A stretch of 64,000 bases of DNA from JABDGR01 sp964561455 (GTDB lineage Bacteria; Verrucomicrobiota; Verrucomicrobiia; Opitutales; JABDGR01), in the NCBI GenBank assembly GCA_964561455.1, contig CAZLPS010000006.1, positions 35,903-99,902 of the forward strand, in the 5' to 3' direction. Below the pieces are notes generated by a model. The model had not been told where the DNA came from and made no database searches. It was given only the letters and a program-made list of their open reading frames with translations. Of this stretch, positions 44,024 to 52,964 are shown in pieces (positions within the stretch are counted from its first letter, which is position 1; each line of letters starts with the position of its first letter). A program made the position numbers and the translations under genes.

Positions 44024-44076
44024 GTGGCTGCCGCAATCTCTCGGTTGCATTCACGCCTTTCCCAATCGACGAATTC

Positions 44077-44139
44077 GTCAGACCGGTCAGACCGGTTGGG
44101 CTCGTCGGACCTGTCCGACTTGTCCGACCCGTCTGACTA
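44077..44139. repeat. Self-complementary 9-mer array between convergent genes
   Basis: Seven 9-mers in register: GTCAGACCG twice, GTTGGGCTC, GTCGGACCT, GTCCGACTT, GTCCGACCC, GTCTGACTA. GTCAGAC at 44077 pairs with GTCTGAC at 44131, and GTCGGAC with GTCCGAC, so the RNA can fold into a hairpin. It lies between the ends of two converging genes and could serve as a bidirectional terminator, although no U-tract is evident. Confidence 0.8.
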
Positions 44140-44214
44140 ACCAGTACCCAACCGATGCGCCCGCGATTCCTTTGCGATTATACGTTCCTCCATGGCCCAT
44201 TCGAGGCTCCGCCC

Positions 44215-45108
44215 TCACTGCATCAACTTCGCTATCGTGTCCTTTACCGCCTCCGCCCAGATCTCATAACCATGCTCCGTCGGGTGTAACGGCGAAGCCT
44301 CCGACATGATGTCCGGCGTGATGACCCCGTCGGCATTCAAAAACTTCGGACCGATATCCATGTAAAAAATATGTTTTTGGTCGTCGAGTTTGGCGATGAT
44401 GGCATTGATATCGGCAATGGTCTTGCGGTTCGGATCCGTCGGCACTCCGCGCGGAAAAATTCCCAATAGGAGAATCTTGGCATTCGGGAAATCCTTCCGG
44501 AGTTCGTTGACGTCGGAAATAATCCCGTCGGCCACTTCCGGCGCCGTCGGATGCGGCTGGTTCGAAACGTTGTTCGTGCCAATCATCATCATCACCGCCT
44601 TGGGCTGAAATCCCTGGCCCTCGCCGTTTTGCAGGCGGTACAAAACCCCCTGCGTCGTGTCCCCCGAAATGCCAAAGTTTGCGACTTTCAAATTTCCAAA
44701 AAATTTGTCAAACACGGCTTTGCCGTTGTGATGGGACGCCGGGTCATCATTGCGCCAAAAATCCGTGATCGAATCCCCGCAAAACAGCAAATCTATGTCC
44801 CCCTTTTTGGCAATTTCGACAAAGGCATCATGGCGGGCCGGTACGTAGGGGGTCGGCACAATCGCGATATTCGGCCGCAGCAGCTTAAACGTGGGATGCG
44901 CGTCAAACACCGCCTTCAGCGACGGATCCACTTTGATCAAGTCCGCCTTCAACAAAGTGTCCATCTTCGCCACTTCCGCGATGGACAATCCATTAAGGGG
45001 TATCGGCGTCGGCGGCGCATCCGCCGCAAAAACTGTCGCGCCGGCCAGAGCCAGTGCGGAAATCAAACGGAAAGCCTTCCAGGGAAGGGAACGATTGGAG
45101 GTATTCAT
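44215..45108 (-). CDS. SGNH/GDSL-family esterase
   Basis: 297 residues. Signal peptide about 1-29 (AFRLISALALAGATVFAADA). The SGNH blocks are present: FCGDSITDFW (nucleophile Ser), FGISGDTTQG (Gly), MIGTNNVSN (Asn), and the catalytic Asp/His pair around ASPLHPTEHGYEIW. Members act as acetyl-xylan, acetyl-pectin or PAF-type esterases. Export plus neighbouring glycosidase genes suggests deacetylation of polysaccharides. The ATG at 45108 begins the signal peptide. Confidence 0.9.
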   Translation of the reverse strand: MNTSNRSLPWKAFRLISALALAGATVFAADAPPTPIPLNGLSIAEVAKMDTLLKADLIKVDPSLKAVFDAHPTFKLLRPNIAIVPTPYVPARHDAFVEIAKKGDIDLLFCGDSITDFWRNDDPASHHNGKAVFDKFFGNLKVANFGISGDTTQGVLYRLQNGEGQGFQPKAVMMMIGTNNVSNQPHPTAPEVADGIISDVNELRKDFPNAKILLLGIFPRGVPTDPNRKTIADINAIIAKLDDQKHIFYMDIGPKFLNADGVITPDIMSEASPLHPTEHGYEIWAEAVKDTIAKLMQ

Positions 45109-45301
45109 GGGGTGCCGATTCTCTAGCCCCGGGGTTCCCCAATGTAAATCCGGAAATATTGAAATCCGCAGCCGAACCTGCGCTCCACCAAACATCCGGC
45201 GTCGCGCTTAGTGCCTGAACTCTGTCCCTCTGTCCCTTCGCCAGCCACCCCCAACTTTCTTTGTTCGGTTTCTGCCCCGGCGGCTGTTAGCATGTGAACT
45301 C

Positions 45302-47728
45302 ATGACCCCGGACAATGAATTGCTCCGCCAATACGCGGAATCTGGTTCCGAATCCGCCTTTGCGGAGCTGGCCCGCCGCTACGTGAGCCTCGTCTATTCC
45401 GCCGCCTGGCGGCAGGTCAACGGCGATTCCGCCCTGGCTGAAGACGTGGCGCAGAGCGTATTTATTGATCTGGCCCGCAAAGCCCGGCAACTCACCGGCC
45501 ATGCGACCCTCGCCGGTTGGGTTCACACCAGCGTCCGGTTCGCTGCGTTACGCGCCCTGCGCGACCAGCGCCGGCGTCAAATTCGCGAACAGGAGGTCCT
45601 CGCCATGAACCAACCCGTCACCTCTCCCGACATCGTTTGGGAGGAAGTCCAGCCGCTCCTGGATGAAGCCGTCGCCGCCCTCGGCGACCGCGACCGGGAG
45701 GCCGTCCTCCTCCGCTATTTCCAAGGCTGGAGCCACCGCGAAGTCGCCGCGGCTCTCAACCTTTCCGAAGATGCCGCCCGCATGAGAGTGGATCGAGCTC
45801 TTGAAAAGATGCGTGGGTATCTGTCCCAGCGCGGCGTCAAAACCACGGCCTCGCTCCTCGCCACCGCGATTCCCCTCAATTCCGTCCAAGCCGTTCCCGC
45901 CGACCTCGCAGTTAAATTGGCGGGGGCCTCGGTGGCCCATGCGGCGGGCGCCGGGGCCGCGAATGGAGGAGTAGCCGGATTGCGAGGCCTGGCCACCATG
46001 AAGTCGCGAGCGCTGTTCGCGGTTGCCGCGATCATCGCCGTGATTGCCGGTTCCCTCCTTTGGCCAACGCCGCAGGCCAAACCAGCAAACGACCAACCGC
46101 CCACCATCGTCGCAACGGAACTTCCCCACCCGGTTGCAGTCACGCCGCCTCCGGCGGTTTCACCACCGTCCACTAGCGTAGCGCCCCCAACCAACAACAT
46201 TCCGATCGCCGTGGCACCGGCCGAGCCCCCTTCGCCCACCGTTTCGCCGGTCGTCGAACCGCCCACCCCGCCGGTTGTACCTGACCTTCCCGCCCCCGTT
46301 ATCGCTCCTGCGCCGGTCGCTCCGCCGGTCATCGCCGACACCTTCACGCTTTCCACGCTCATCGCAGCCAACAACCAATTCGCCCTCGACCTCTTCCGCG
46401 AGGCCAGCCCCAACGCCGACGAGAACGCCTTCCTCTCTTCTTACAGCCTCTCGACCGCGCTGGCCATGACTTGGGCGGGAGCCCGCGGCGAAACTGCCGC
46501 GCAAATGGCAAAAATGCTCCGCTTCACCGGGCTCTCGCCCAACGACGTGTCCCAGGGTTTTGGCACGTTGCAGCGGGCGCTTGCCCGTGCCCAAACCAAC
46601 AGCGGCGCGCAACTTGCCCTCGCCGATTCGCTCTGGCCCGATATCTTTCCCGAACATCCGTTTTCCGCCGAATATCTCGACTGGGTGCAAACCGATTTCT
46701 CCTCCGCCCTCACCCCGGTGGATTTCAAAAACCGCCCGGACGATGGCCGCCGGCAAATCAACGCCTGGATTGCCGACAAAACCGCCCACAAGATCACCGA
46801 CGTCCTTCAACCCCTGGACGTGGATTCCTCGACCCGCCTCCTGCTCATTGATGCCATTTCCTTCCAAGGCCAATGGGCCAACGCCTTTTTACCCGGTCAA
46901 ACCCGCGCCGCGCCCTTTCATCGTCCCGGCGCTGGTAACATCACTGTCGCCATGATGCGCGGCACTTTCCTGGCGCAGTATGCCGACCTCACTGACGTCG
47001 CCACACCCTGCCAGATTTTGTCCCTCGCCTACTACGACAACGTGACGGGTGCCCGCCCGCGCGATGCGCAAGGCATCTCTTTTATCGCCGTGCTGCCCCG
47101 CACTGCCACGGATTTGGACGCGCTGGAAAAATCGCTGACCACCGACCAGCTCGCTGCCTGGCTGGGCCACCTCGCCACCACCCGCGTACAAATTCTCCTG
47201 CCCAAGTTCTCCCTCAATCAACGCTATCTGCTCAATAACCATCTCCACGCTCTCGGCTTGGTCAACGCCTTCGTCATCCCCGACCCCGCCGACCATCCCC
47301 GCAATGCCAATGCCGCCGATTTTTCCGGCATGAACGATTATCGCAACCTCGCCCTCACCAAAATAATTCAGGCCACCGCTTTCGACGTCACTGAAAATGA
47401 TGCCCGCGCCACGGTCGGCGGCCCGGGCTTCGGCGCCGGCGGCGCCGGCGGCCGGGGGGGTGGCGCGGGCGGAGCCCGGGGCGGCGGTGCTCCTCCAGGT
47501 GCTGCGGCCGGAGCAGCTCCCCCATCCTTGCCCATTTTTCAAGCTGACCATCCTTTTCTCTTCCTTATCCGCGACGATGCCACTGGCAGTATTCTCTTCC
47601 TCGGCCGACTGACAAATCCCCCGCTGGCGCCCACCGGTTTGCCGCCCATTCCGGCAAATACCCGCGGCCGCGTAGCTGGATCAACCCCGGCCGCCTCAAG
47701 TCCCGTCAGTGCCTCCATTCAGCCATGA
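45302..47728 (+). CDS. Transmembrane ECF sigma factor fused to an extracytoplasmic serpin
   Basis: 808 residues. ECF sigma factor at 1-178: EDVAQSVFIDLARKA in sigma2, and GDRDREAVLLRYFQGWSHREVAAALNLSEDAARMRVDRALEK in sigma4. A linker shared with two other sigma proteins (RGVKTTASLLATAIPLNSVQAVPADLA) follows. One transmembrane helix (235-254, after basic KSR) puts the rest outside. A Pro-rich spacer (257-345) leads to a serpin domain (about 347-775): SSYSLSTALAM, IDAISFQGQWANAF, LPKFSLNQ and the serpin signature FQADHPFLFLI. The reactive-centre loop region (about 696-742) begins TENDARAT, then a long Gly/Ala/Pro-rich stretch. Sigma and serpin lie in one uninterrupted frame. A protease-sensing sigma factor is a reasonable but untested inference. 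Confidence 0.88.
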   Translation: MTPDNELLRQYAESGSESAFAELARRYVSLVYSAAWRQVNGDSALAEDVAQSVFIDLARKARQLTGHATLAGWVHTSVRFAALRALRDQRRRQIREQEVLAMNQPVTSPDIVWEEVQPLLDEAVAALGDRDREAVLLRYFQGWSHREVAAALNLSEDAARMRVDRALEKMRGYLSQRGVKTTASLLATAIPLNSVQAVPADLAVKLAGASVAHAAGAGAANGGVAGLRGLATMKSRALFAVAAIIAVIAGSLLWPTPQAKPANDQPPTIVATELPHPVAVTPPPAVSPPSTSVAPPTNNIPIAVAPAEPPSPTVSPVVEPPTPPVVPDLPAPVIAPAPVAPPVIADTFTLSTLIAANNQFALDLFREASPNADENAFLSSYSLSTALAMTWAGARGETAAQMAKMLRFTGLSPNDVSQGFGTLQRALARAQTNSGAQLALADSLWPDIFPEHPFSAEYLDWVQTDFSSALTPVDFKNRPDDGRRQINAWIADKTAHKITDVLQPLDVDSSTRLLLIDAISFQGQWANAFLPGQTRAAPFHRPGAGNITVAMMRGTFLAQYADLTDVATPCQILSLAYYDNVTGARPRDAQGISFIAVLPRTATDLDALEKSLTTDQLAAWLGHLATTRVQILLPKFSLNQRYLLNNHLHALGLVNAFVIPDPADHPRNANAADFSGMNDYRNLALTKIIQATAFDVTENDARATVGGPGFGAGGAGGRGGGAGGARGGGAPPGAAAGAAPPSLPIFQADHPFLFLIRDDATGSILFLGRLTNPPLAPTGLPPIPANTRGRVAGSTPAASSPVSASIQP

Positions 47729-47933
47729 TAAATCACCGAAAGTTTGCCGCGCCTGTGCCAATAAAATTTGGGCTGGTCCAACCTAACCATGGGCAAACCT
47801 CGGGCACATCCTCTCGCCTTGGGACCTTCGGCACCGGCTGGCCGTTCGGAACGCGGCAGTTGCAACTAAAAACCTCCCATCCGTAACCCACGCAACTCAT
47901 TTCCTCCCTCGCTTTTCGCCCGTTAACGCGTAT

Positions 47934-47947
47934 ATTGCATATGCAAT
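47934..47947. promoter_or_regulatory. 14-bp palindrome over the start of the sigma-54 activator gene
   Basis: ATTGCATATGCAAT is a perfect palindrome whose last two bases are the A and T of the ATG at 47946. A helix-turn-helix dimer could bind here to repress initiation, autoregulation being one option. Confidence 0.5.
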
Positions 47948-49346
47948 GCGTGCCGTGCTCGTTACGACGGAGAAAAACCCACCGGCCCTGCGCAGGCTGC
48001 AGGCTCTCGGCCTCCGTGCCCAACTTCAGGCCCCCGAACGCATCCAGCCACTCGAACGTGACAGCACCGATTTAGTTTACCTCGTCCCGTCCGCGCTTTT
48101 GCTGGCTGCGGGGTGGAGTGAACATCGCGTTCGCCTCGCCCGCGCCAGTCGCTGTTATATTGTCTTTGGTGCCAAACTCGATTCGCGCGTCATCATGAAC
48201 GCCGCCCGTGATGGCGCCCACGACGTTCTCGACTTGCAGGCTGATGACGATCAGCGCTGGCTGGGCGCGCTGGAGCATGCGGCCAATTCTCAAAACCTTT
48301 GGTGGCAACTTTACGGCGGCCAGGGCGAAGTTGATGAACAGAAACTGGTCGGTCGCTCCCCCGCGATGAAGGCGCTGCGCGAATCCATGCAGCGCATCGG
48401 ACCCACCGACGCCACCGTGCTCATCCTCGGCGAGTCCGGCACTGGCAAGGAACGCGTGGCCGAAGCCATCCACGCCGCGAGCGGCAAGGGCGTATTCGTG
48501 CCCATCAACTGCGCCGCCCTCCCCGCTGATTTGCTCGAAAGCGAATTGTTCGGCGCGGAAAAAGGTGCCTATACCGGTGCCGACCGCGCCAAACCCGGCC
48601 TTGTCGAAGAGGCCGCCAGCGGCACCCTCTTCCTCGACGAAATCGGTGAACTCCCGCTCGCCCTTCAACCGAAGTTGCTCCGTTTCTTGGAAACCCACAT
48701 GGCCCGGCGCGTCGGCAGCACCCGGGAATACCGCGCCAACGCCCGCGTCCTCTCCGCCACCAATCGCAACCTCCGCCACGACGCTGAGGCCGGTCGCTTC
48801 CGCCTCGATTTATTCTACCGCCTTTCCGAAGTGATTCTCAACGCGCCGCCACTGCGCCAGCACTTGGACGACATCCCAGACCTCGCCCGTACCTTTTTGC
48901 GTCAGGCCGCCGTGCGCGTGGGCAAGAATTTCGAAAGCCTCGAGCCCGAACTCATTCACAAATTTCAATTGCACGACTGGCCCGGCAACGTGCGTGAACT
49001 CAAACAGGCCATCGAACGCCTCGCCTTCCATTACGACGGCCCGGTCATGCGGGCCGCGTGGTGGGAACTCCCGCCGACCCGGGACGCCCGCGCCGCCGCC
49101 GCCGCCGCCGCGCCCGCGATTTACGCCGGCGGCATGGTTGCCGCCGGACCCACCGTGCCGTTGGCCAATCCCCCCGCCCAACCCGGCTTTGCGCAGCCTA
49201 CCGCGATGCCGCCCAGCCGCCGCGGCCGCATGGCGCTCGCCAAACGCCTCCTGCAGGAAAACGCCGAGGATCTCACCTGGGTCGCGGCCCAATCCGGCGT
49301 CCACCCGACGACCCTTTACCGCTGGCGCAAAGCCGGGAAAGTATGA
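47946..49346 (+). CDS. Sigma-54 activator with degenerate receiver
   Basis: 466 residues. The N-terminal 115 residues have a receiver-like fold pattern but no clear phospho-acceptor aspartate at the expected strand end (YIVFGAKLDSRVIMNAARDGAHDVLDL), so it is probably a pseudo-receiver. The AAA+ domain (about 130-370) has Walker A GESGTGKE and the sigma-54 contact GAYTGA. A Pro/Ala-rich linker precedes a short HTH (WVAAQSGVHPTTLYRWRKAGKV), unlike the usual Fis domain. It could respond to a bound ligand or partner rather than phosphorylation. It sits 218 bases downstream of the sigma-serpin gene in the same direction. Confidence 0.85.
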   Translation: MRAVLVTTEKNPPALRRLQALGLRAQLQAPERIQPLERDSTDLVYLVPSALLLAAGWSEHRVRLARASRCYIVFGAKLDSRVIMNAARDGAHDVLDLQADDDQRWLGALEHAANSQNLWWQLYGGQGEVDEQKLVGRSPAMKALRESMQRIGPTDATVLILGESGTGKERVAEAIHAASGKGVFVPINCAALPADLLESELFGAEKGAYTGADRAKPGLVEEAASGTLFLDEIGELPLALQPKLLRFLETHMARRVGSTREYRANARVLSATNRNLRHDAEAGRFRLDLFYRLSEVILNAPPLRQHLDDIPDLARTFLRQAAVRVGKNFESLEPELIHKFQLHDWPGNVRELKQAIERLAFHYDGPVMRAAWWELPPTRDARAAAAAAAPAIYAGGMVAAGPTVPLANPPAQPGFAQPTAMPPSRRGRMALAKRLLQENAEDLTWVAAQSGVHPTTLYRWRKAGKV

Positions 49347-49411
49347 ACTTGAAATTATTGAATTTTGCATGACGAATTTTGAAACACGCCAGGCTATGCC
49401 TCAACTCAGAT

Positions 49412-50785
49412 TCAGCTTCCCGCCTTTGAAATCTGAAATTTAAAATCTGAAATTTTCTCTGCGCGAATCCAGGTTTTGGGCACCGCCGCCGGGGCCAACC
49501 GCTGCCGTAGCGCCGTGCGCAGCTTTTGTTCCAGTTGCATCCAACCGATCGGTCGAATCCGTCCGATCGTTGTCCAATACACGGCCACCACCCGCTCGCC
49601 CCATTCGGCGTCTGGCAGGCCCATCACCCGCACTTGCTTAACCAGTCCGGTCGCCAATATTTGCCGCTCCACTTCCACCGGGTCGACCTTTTCGCCGCCG
49701 GTAATAATCACCCTGTCCAGTCGGTTCAGCACGCGCAATTGGCCGGGTGAAGCTATCACCCCGGCGTCGCCCGTGGCCCACGCTCCACTTTTCCGGGCCG
49801 CCGGATAATAGCCCGCAAACAGCGAGTCCGCCTGCACCCAAATGCTCCCCGCTTTGCGCACCTTCAGGGGCTTTGCCCGTGCGTCGCCCACCCAAATCCG
49901 GGCATGCGGAAGCGCCCTGACGGCGGGCGACCTTCCCTTCAGAAAATCTTCCGGCTTTTGCATGGCCACCACCGCCGCCGTTTCGGTCATGCCATATGCC
50001 AACGCCACTGGCAGCCGCAATTCCCGCGCCCTTTCCAGCAAACCGGGCCATGGCGCTGCACCGCCCAATAAAATCGCCCTCACCTTCTTGAGCCAGTTTA
50101 CCACCTCTCGCCGTTCCAAGAGGCGCTGCAATTGCGTCGGCACCAGCGAAATGATCGCGCGCTCCGGCGGCGTGCCCGGCGGCCGCCCGCCCTCGACCTT
50201 TTTCCAATCGTCCAACCACAGGGTTCCGCCAGTCTCCAGCGCCCGCACCGCCGGCATCAATCCACTGACATGCCACACCGGTAAAATGCTGACATGAACA
50301 CTATCTTCCACATCAAGAAAATCCGCCAACGCCCGCGCCGCCGCCGCCACCGTCGCCCAACAGTGCACGGCCCACCGCACCCGCCCGCCCGTGCCACCCG
50401 TCGGAATCAAGATTTTTTCCGCCCATATTTCGGCGTCCATGGGCCTTGTCCGCTGCAACCTCGGCCAGCCCGCAGATTTTCGTCCAAACCAGACGCCTGG
50501 AGTAATTTGCGCAGCCGCCTGTGCCCGCTCCACCCGGCCCCAATGCGGGCTCGCCAAAACCACGGGCACGTTTCGATCAACCGTTGCCAGCACCCCGGCT
50601 AAAAATGCCGCCGAATTCACTTCCGCCACCACCACGGGCGCCCGCTCTGGATTCCCGGCGAGTTTCTCCACCGCTGCCGCATACGCCTCTGCAAAGCCCC
50701 GCGCACCCGGCCCGGCCAGCCACGATGAGGGCTCCGCCAATCGCGCGGAATTTACTGCGGTCCTCACGGGGCGAGCCGGTTCCAT
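49412..50785 (-). CDS. menE: O-succinylbenzoate-CoA ligase-like AMP-forming enzyme
   Basis: 457 residues from the ATG at 50785. Adenylation-domain motifs: ILIPTGGTGG (variant P-loop), YGMTETAAVVAM, ATGDAGVI, and RLDRVIITGGEKVDPVEVE. Menaquinone pathway step: OSB to OSB-CoA. Its start overlaps menC by 22 bases, supporting this assignment. Oddity: the last residues (SDFKFQISKAGS) are encoded by the heptad array at 49425-49452, so the native C-terminus has been replaced or extended by repeat DNA. Confidence 0.88.
   Translation of the reverse strand: MEPARPVRTAVNSARLAEPSSWLAGPGARGFAEAYAAAVEKLAGNPERAPVVVAEVNSAAFLAGVLATVDRNVPVVLASPHWGRVERAQAAAQITPGVWFGRKSAGWPRLQRTRPMDAEIWAEKILIPTGGTGGRVRWAVHCWATVAAAARALADFLDVEDSVHVSILPVWHVSGLMPAVRALETGGTLWLDDWKKVEGGRPPGTPPERAIISLVPTQLQRLLERREVVNWLKKVRAILLGGAAPWPGLLERARELRLPVALAYGMTETAAVVAMQKPEDFLKGRSPAVRALPHARIWVGDARAKPLKVRKAGSIWVQADSLFAGYYPAARKSGAWATGDAGVIASPGQLRVLNRLDRVIITGGEKVDPVEVERQILATGLVKQVRVMGLPDAEWGERVVAVYWTTIGRIRPIGWMQLEQKLRTALRQRLAPAAVPKTWIRAEKISDFKFQISKAGS
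49425..49452. repeat. Heptad array forming the 3' end of menE
   Basis: TTTGAAA, TCTGAAA, TTTAAAA, TCTGAAA in register, followed by TTTTCTC. On the minus strand these codons encode IS-DFKFQ-IS near the MenE C-terminus; the stop lies at 49412-49414, just beyond. Confidence 0.8.
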
Positions 50786-51828
50786 ATTCCCACAAAATCC
50801 GCGGACGACAGTTTTTTCAATGTTAGACTCGCCCCCGGCTTGTGCCCCGGCAATTGCAGTCCGTCGTCCCCGAATGCCTCCAGCGTCCCAAAGCCGAGCG
50901 CGCGCTTCCCGGCCAGGGGATCTTCCGACGCCAGACACAGCGCCGCGTACAATCCGACACTGGTTTCACAAGCCGACGAGTAGATCAAGTCCGCATGGGT
51001 CTTGGACCGCCATGCCATAAACTCTCCGGTCGCCCCCAACAACGAAGGCTTCACGACCAGCGGCCCCGGCCAGTTCACCACCCCCGCTTTGCGCAATCCC
51101 GGCCACCCGGCCACGCTTTCGTCCAGCGCCACGGGCACCGGCGCCACCGCCGCCAACCGCGCCTGCTCCCGCCAGCACGACAATCCCGTGGCCGGCGGCA
51201 ACGGCTGTTCAAAAAACTCAATTGCTGACCCTGCCGCACCCAGCGTATTCAATCCATCACACCACGCCGACCATTCCCGCCGGCTCAGCGAACCGTTGGC
51301 ATCAAGGCGCAGCCGCCCGTCTTTGGGCAACGCCGCCAACAGCTTTTCCAGCAGTGAAAATTCCTCCGGCGGCGCGGCCAGCCCAATCTTCCACTTGAAG
51401 ACTCGATACCCTTCCGCCGCGCGGTGCGCCAGGGCCGGCAACCCTTCGCGGCCCGCCGGAAGCAACGCCGCGACCGGGAGACTTTTGATTTTGGCGGAAG
51501 GCTGGAGTTTCGCCTCGAGCATTTCCATGGCGCAATAAAAAGCCCACCGCAGGCAGGCGAGCCGCGCCGGCACCCGGTGCAATTCCGCCGGGCTGATTTC
51601 ATCTGGCGCCCGCCGCAGCCAGAGCAAATCGCGCGCGGCCGTCTCGCTCGTAAACGTCGGAATGGGCGCGGCTTCGCCAAAACCTTGCCGCCCGGCCGCA
51701 TCCGTTAGACACACAATTACGCCCTCACGGGCCGCCCAGACCCCCCGCCCCGTCACCCATGGCCGCGCAAATTTGCGCCTGTAGGCGCGAAAGTCCAGCA
51801 ACAAATAATCCGTGCGCGCTGCAGCCAT
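50764..51828 (-). CDS. menC: O-succinylbenzoate synthase
   Basis: 354 residues of the enolase superfamily (muconate-lactonizing/OSBS branch). Active-site elements: FKWKIGL (Lys acid/base), RLDANGS (metal Asp), FFEQPLPP (metal Glu), VALDESVAG (metal Asp), VVKPSLLG (second Lys). It dehydrates SHCHC to OSB in menaquinone synthesis. Gene order menC-menE with a 22-base overlap indicates coupled translation. Other men genes are not in the window. Confidence 0.92.
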   Translation of the reverse strand: MAAARTDYLLLDFRAYRRKFARPWVTGRGVWAAREGVIVCLTDAAGRQGFGEAAPIPTFTSETAARDLLWLRRAPDEISPAELHRVPARLACLRWAFYCAMEMLEAKLQPSAKIKSLPVAALLPAGREGLPALAHRAAEGYRVFKWKIGLAAPPEEFSLLEKLLAALPKDGRLRLDANGSLSRREWSAWCDGLNTLGAAGSAIEFFEQPLPPATGLSCWREQARLAAVAPVPVALDESVAGWPGLRKAGVVNWPGPLVVKPSLLGATGEFMAWRSKTHADLIYSSACETSVGLYAALCLASEDPLAGKRALGFGTLEAFGDDGLQLPGHKPGASLTLKKLSSADFVGIWNRLAP

Positions 51829-51994
51829 GATATATTGGGGTGGGGCAAACTACCAATATTCCCCCCACCCCCAATCTGGCAACCTGCAACTTGCCCTTTC
51901 TTCAAAACTTTTATTACCAGCGTATGCTTAGGTTAAAAACCTGTCCTTGCTTTTCCGCCCAGATTTCTTCAGCGCGGTTCCAATTCTTAATTCG

Positions 51995-52870
51995 CTACGC
52001 CTGCGCCGCCAGTTCTTCTTCGTTGTGCCAGGTCACCTTCTCCGGCACCAAGGTCGGCTCCGCCCTTGTTTTACCGGTCTCCGCCCCGCCGCCCTCATTC
52101 ATCGCCGCAACCTGCAGGCGCAGGCAGAATTCTTTGTACGACAGCACCTCGAACCGGTCGTCCTCGTGCTCCACAATTGCTGTCAGCGACTCCACCCAGT
52201 CACCGGAATTTAAATAGTGCACGTCGCCGAGCATTTTGTCTTCCGGCGTGTGGATGTGCCCGCAGATCACCCCGGTGCAACCGCGCTTATGGGCCAAATC
52301 TCTCAGGTGGTCCTCGAACCTGCCCACATGGCTCACCGCCTGCTTGACCTTGGCCTTTATGGCCTTGGATATTGAATAATATTCCTGGCCACGCCACGCC
52401 CGCCATCTATTGTAGAGCCGGTTCAGCTTCAGCAGCGTCTGGTAGCCGATGTCGCCCAACACCGCCAGAAATTTGGTGTACGTCGTCACCGCGTCGAAGG
52501 CGTCGCCGTGCATCACCAAATACCGCCCGCGCGGCGTTTCCAGTTCGTAGTCCTCCACAAACCGCAGGGCATCCAGCTCGATCGGCAAAAAGTGGCGCAG
52601 AAAATCGTCATGGTTGCCGCGCAAATAAATGACTTCGGCATCCTGCCGCTGCGCAATCTTCAGCAGCCGCCGTACGCATTTCGTGTGCTCCCGCGTCCAG
52701 CGATGCCCGCGCTTGAGGGCCCAGGCGTCAATGATGTCGCCATTCAAGATCAACTTGGCGGACCGGGTGTGTTTGAGAAAGTGCGTCACCTCCTCGACTT
52801 TGCTGTCGGCCGTGCCGAGGTGGAGGTCCGACAGGATGATGGTGCGGTATTGCAAGACAGGTTTTTTCAT
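51995..52870 (-). CDS. LpxH-like metallophosphoesterase
   Basis: 291 residues from the ATG at 52870. Calcineurin-like phosphoesterase motifs: ILSDLHLG (Asp, His), LNGDIIDAW, YLRGNHDDF, VMHGDAFD, CGHIHTPED. The closest pattern is UDP-2,3-diacylglucosamine pyrophosphatase (LpxH-type) in lipid A synthesis, but related enzymes act on other substrates. The C-terminal about 40 residues (KTRAEPTLVPEKVTWHNEEELAAQA) extend beyond the core fold. It is co-directional with the GT4 gene 94 bases upstream, which fits envelope-lipid metabolism. Confidence 0.82.
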   Translation of the reverse strand: MKKPVLQYRTIILSDLHLGTADSKVEEVTHFLKHTRSAKLILNGDIIDAWALKRGHRWTREHTKCVRRLLKIAQRQDAEVIYLRGNHDDFLRHFLPIELDALRFVEDYELETPRGRYLVMHGDAFDAVTTYTKFLAVLGDIGYQTLLKLNRLYNRWRAWRGQEYYSISKAIKAKVKQAVSHVGRFEDHLRDLAHKRGCTGVICGHIHTPEDKMLGDVHYLNSGDWVESLTAIVEHEDDRFEVLSYKEFCLRLQVAAMNEGGGAETGKTRAEPTLVPEKVTWHNEEELAAQA

Positions 52871-52964
52871 GCAAATGGGGCGGTTGTGGGTACTGCCCCT
52901 TGGCGTGGCAAGAGTATCGGGATTGCCCAAGAAATCAAAAGGCAAATGGGCGTTTTCGCAAAAG

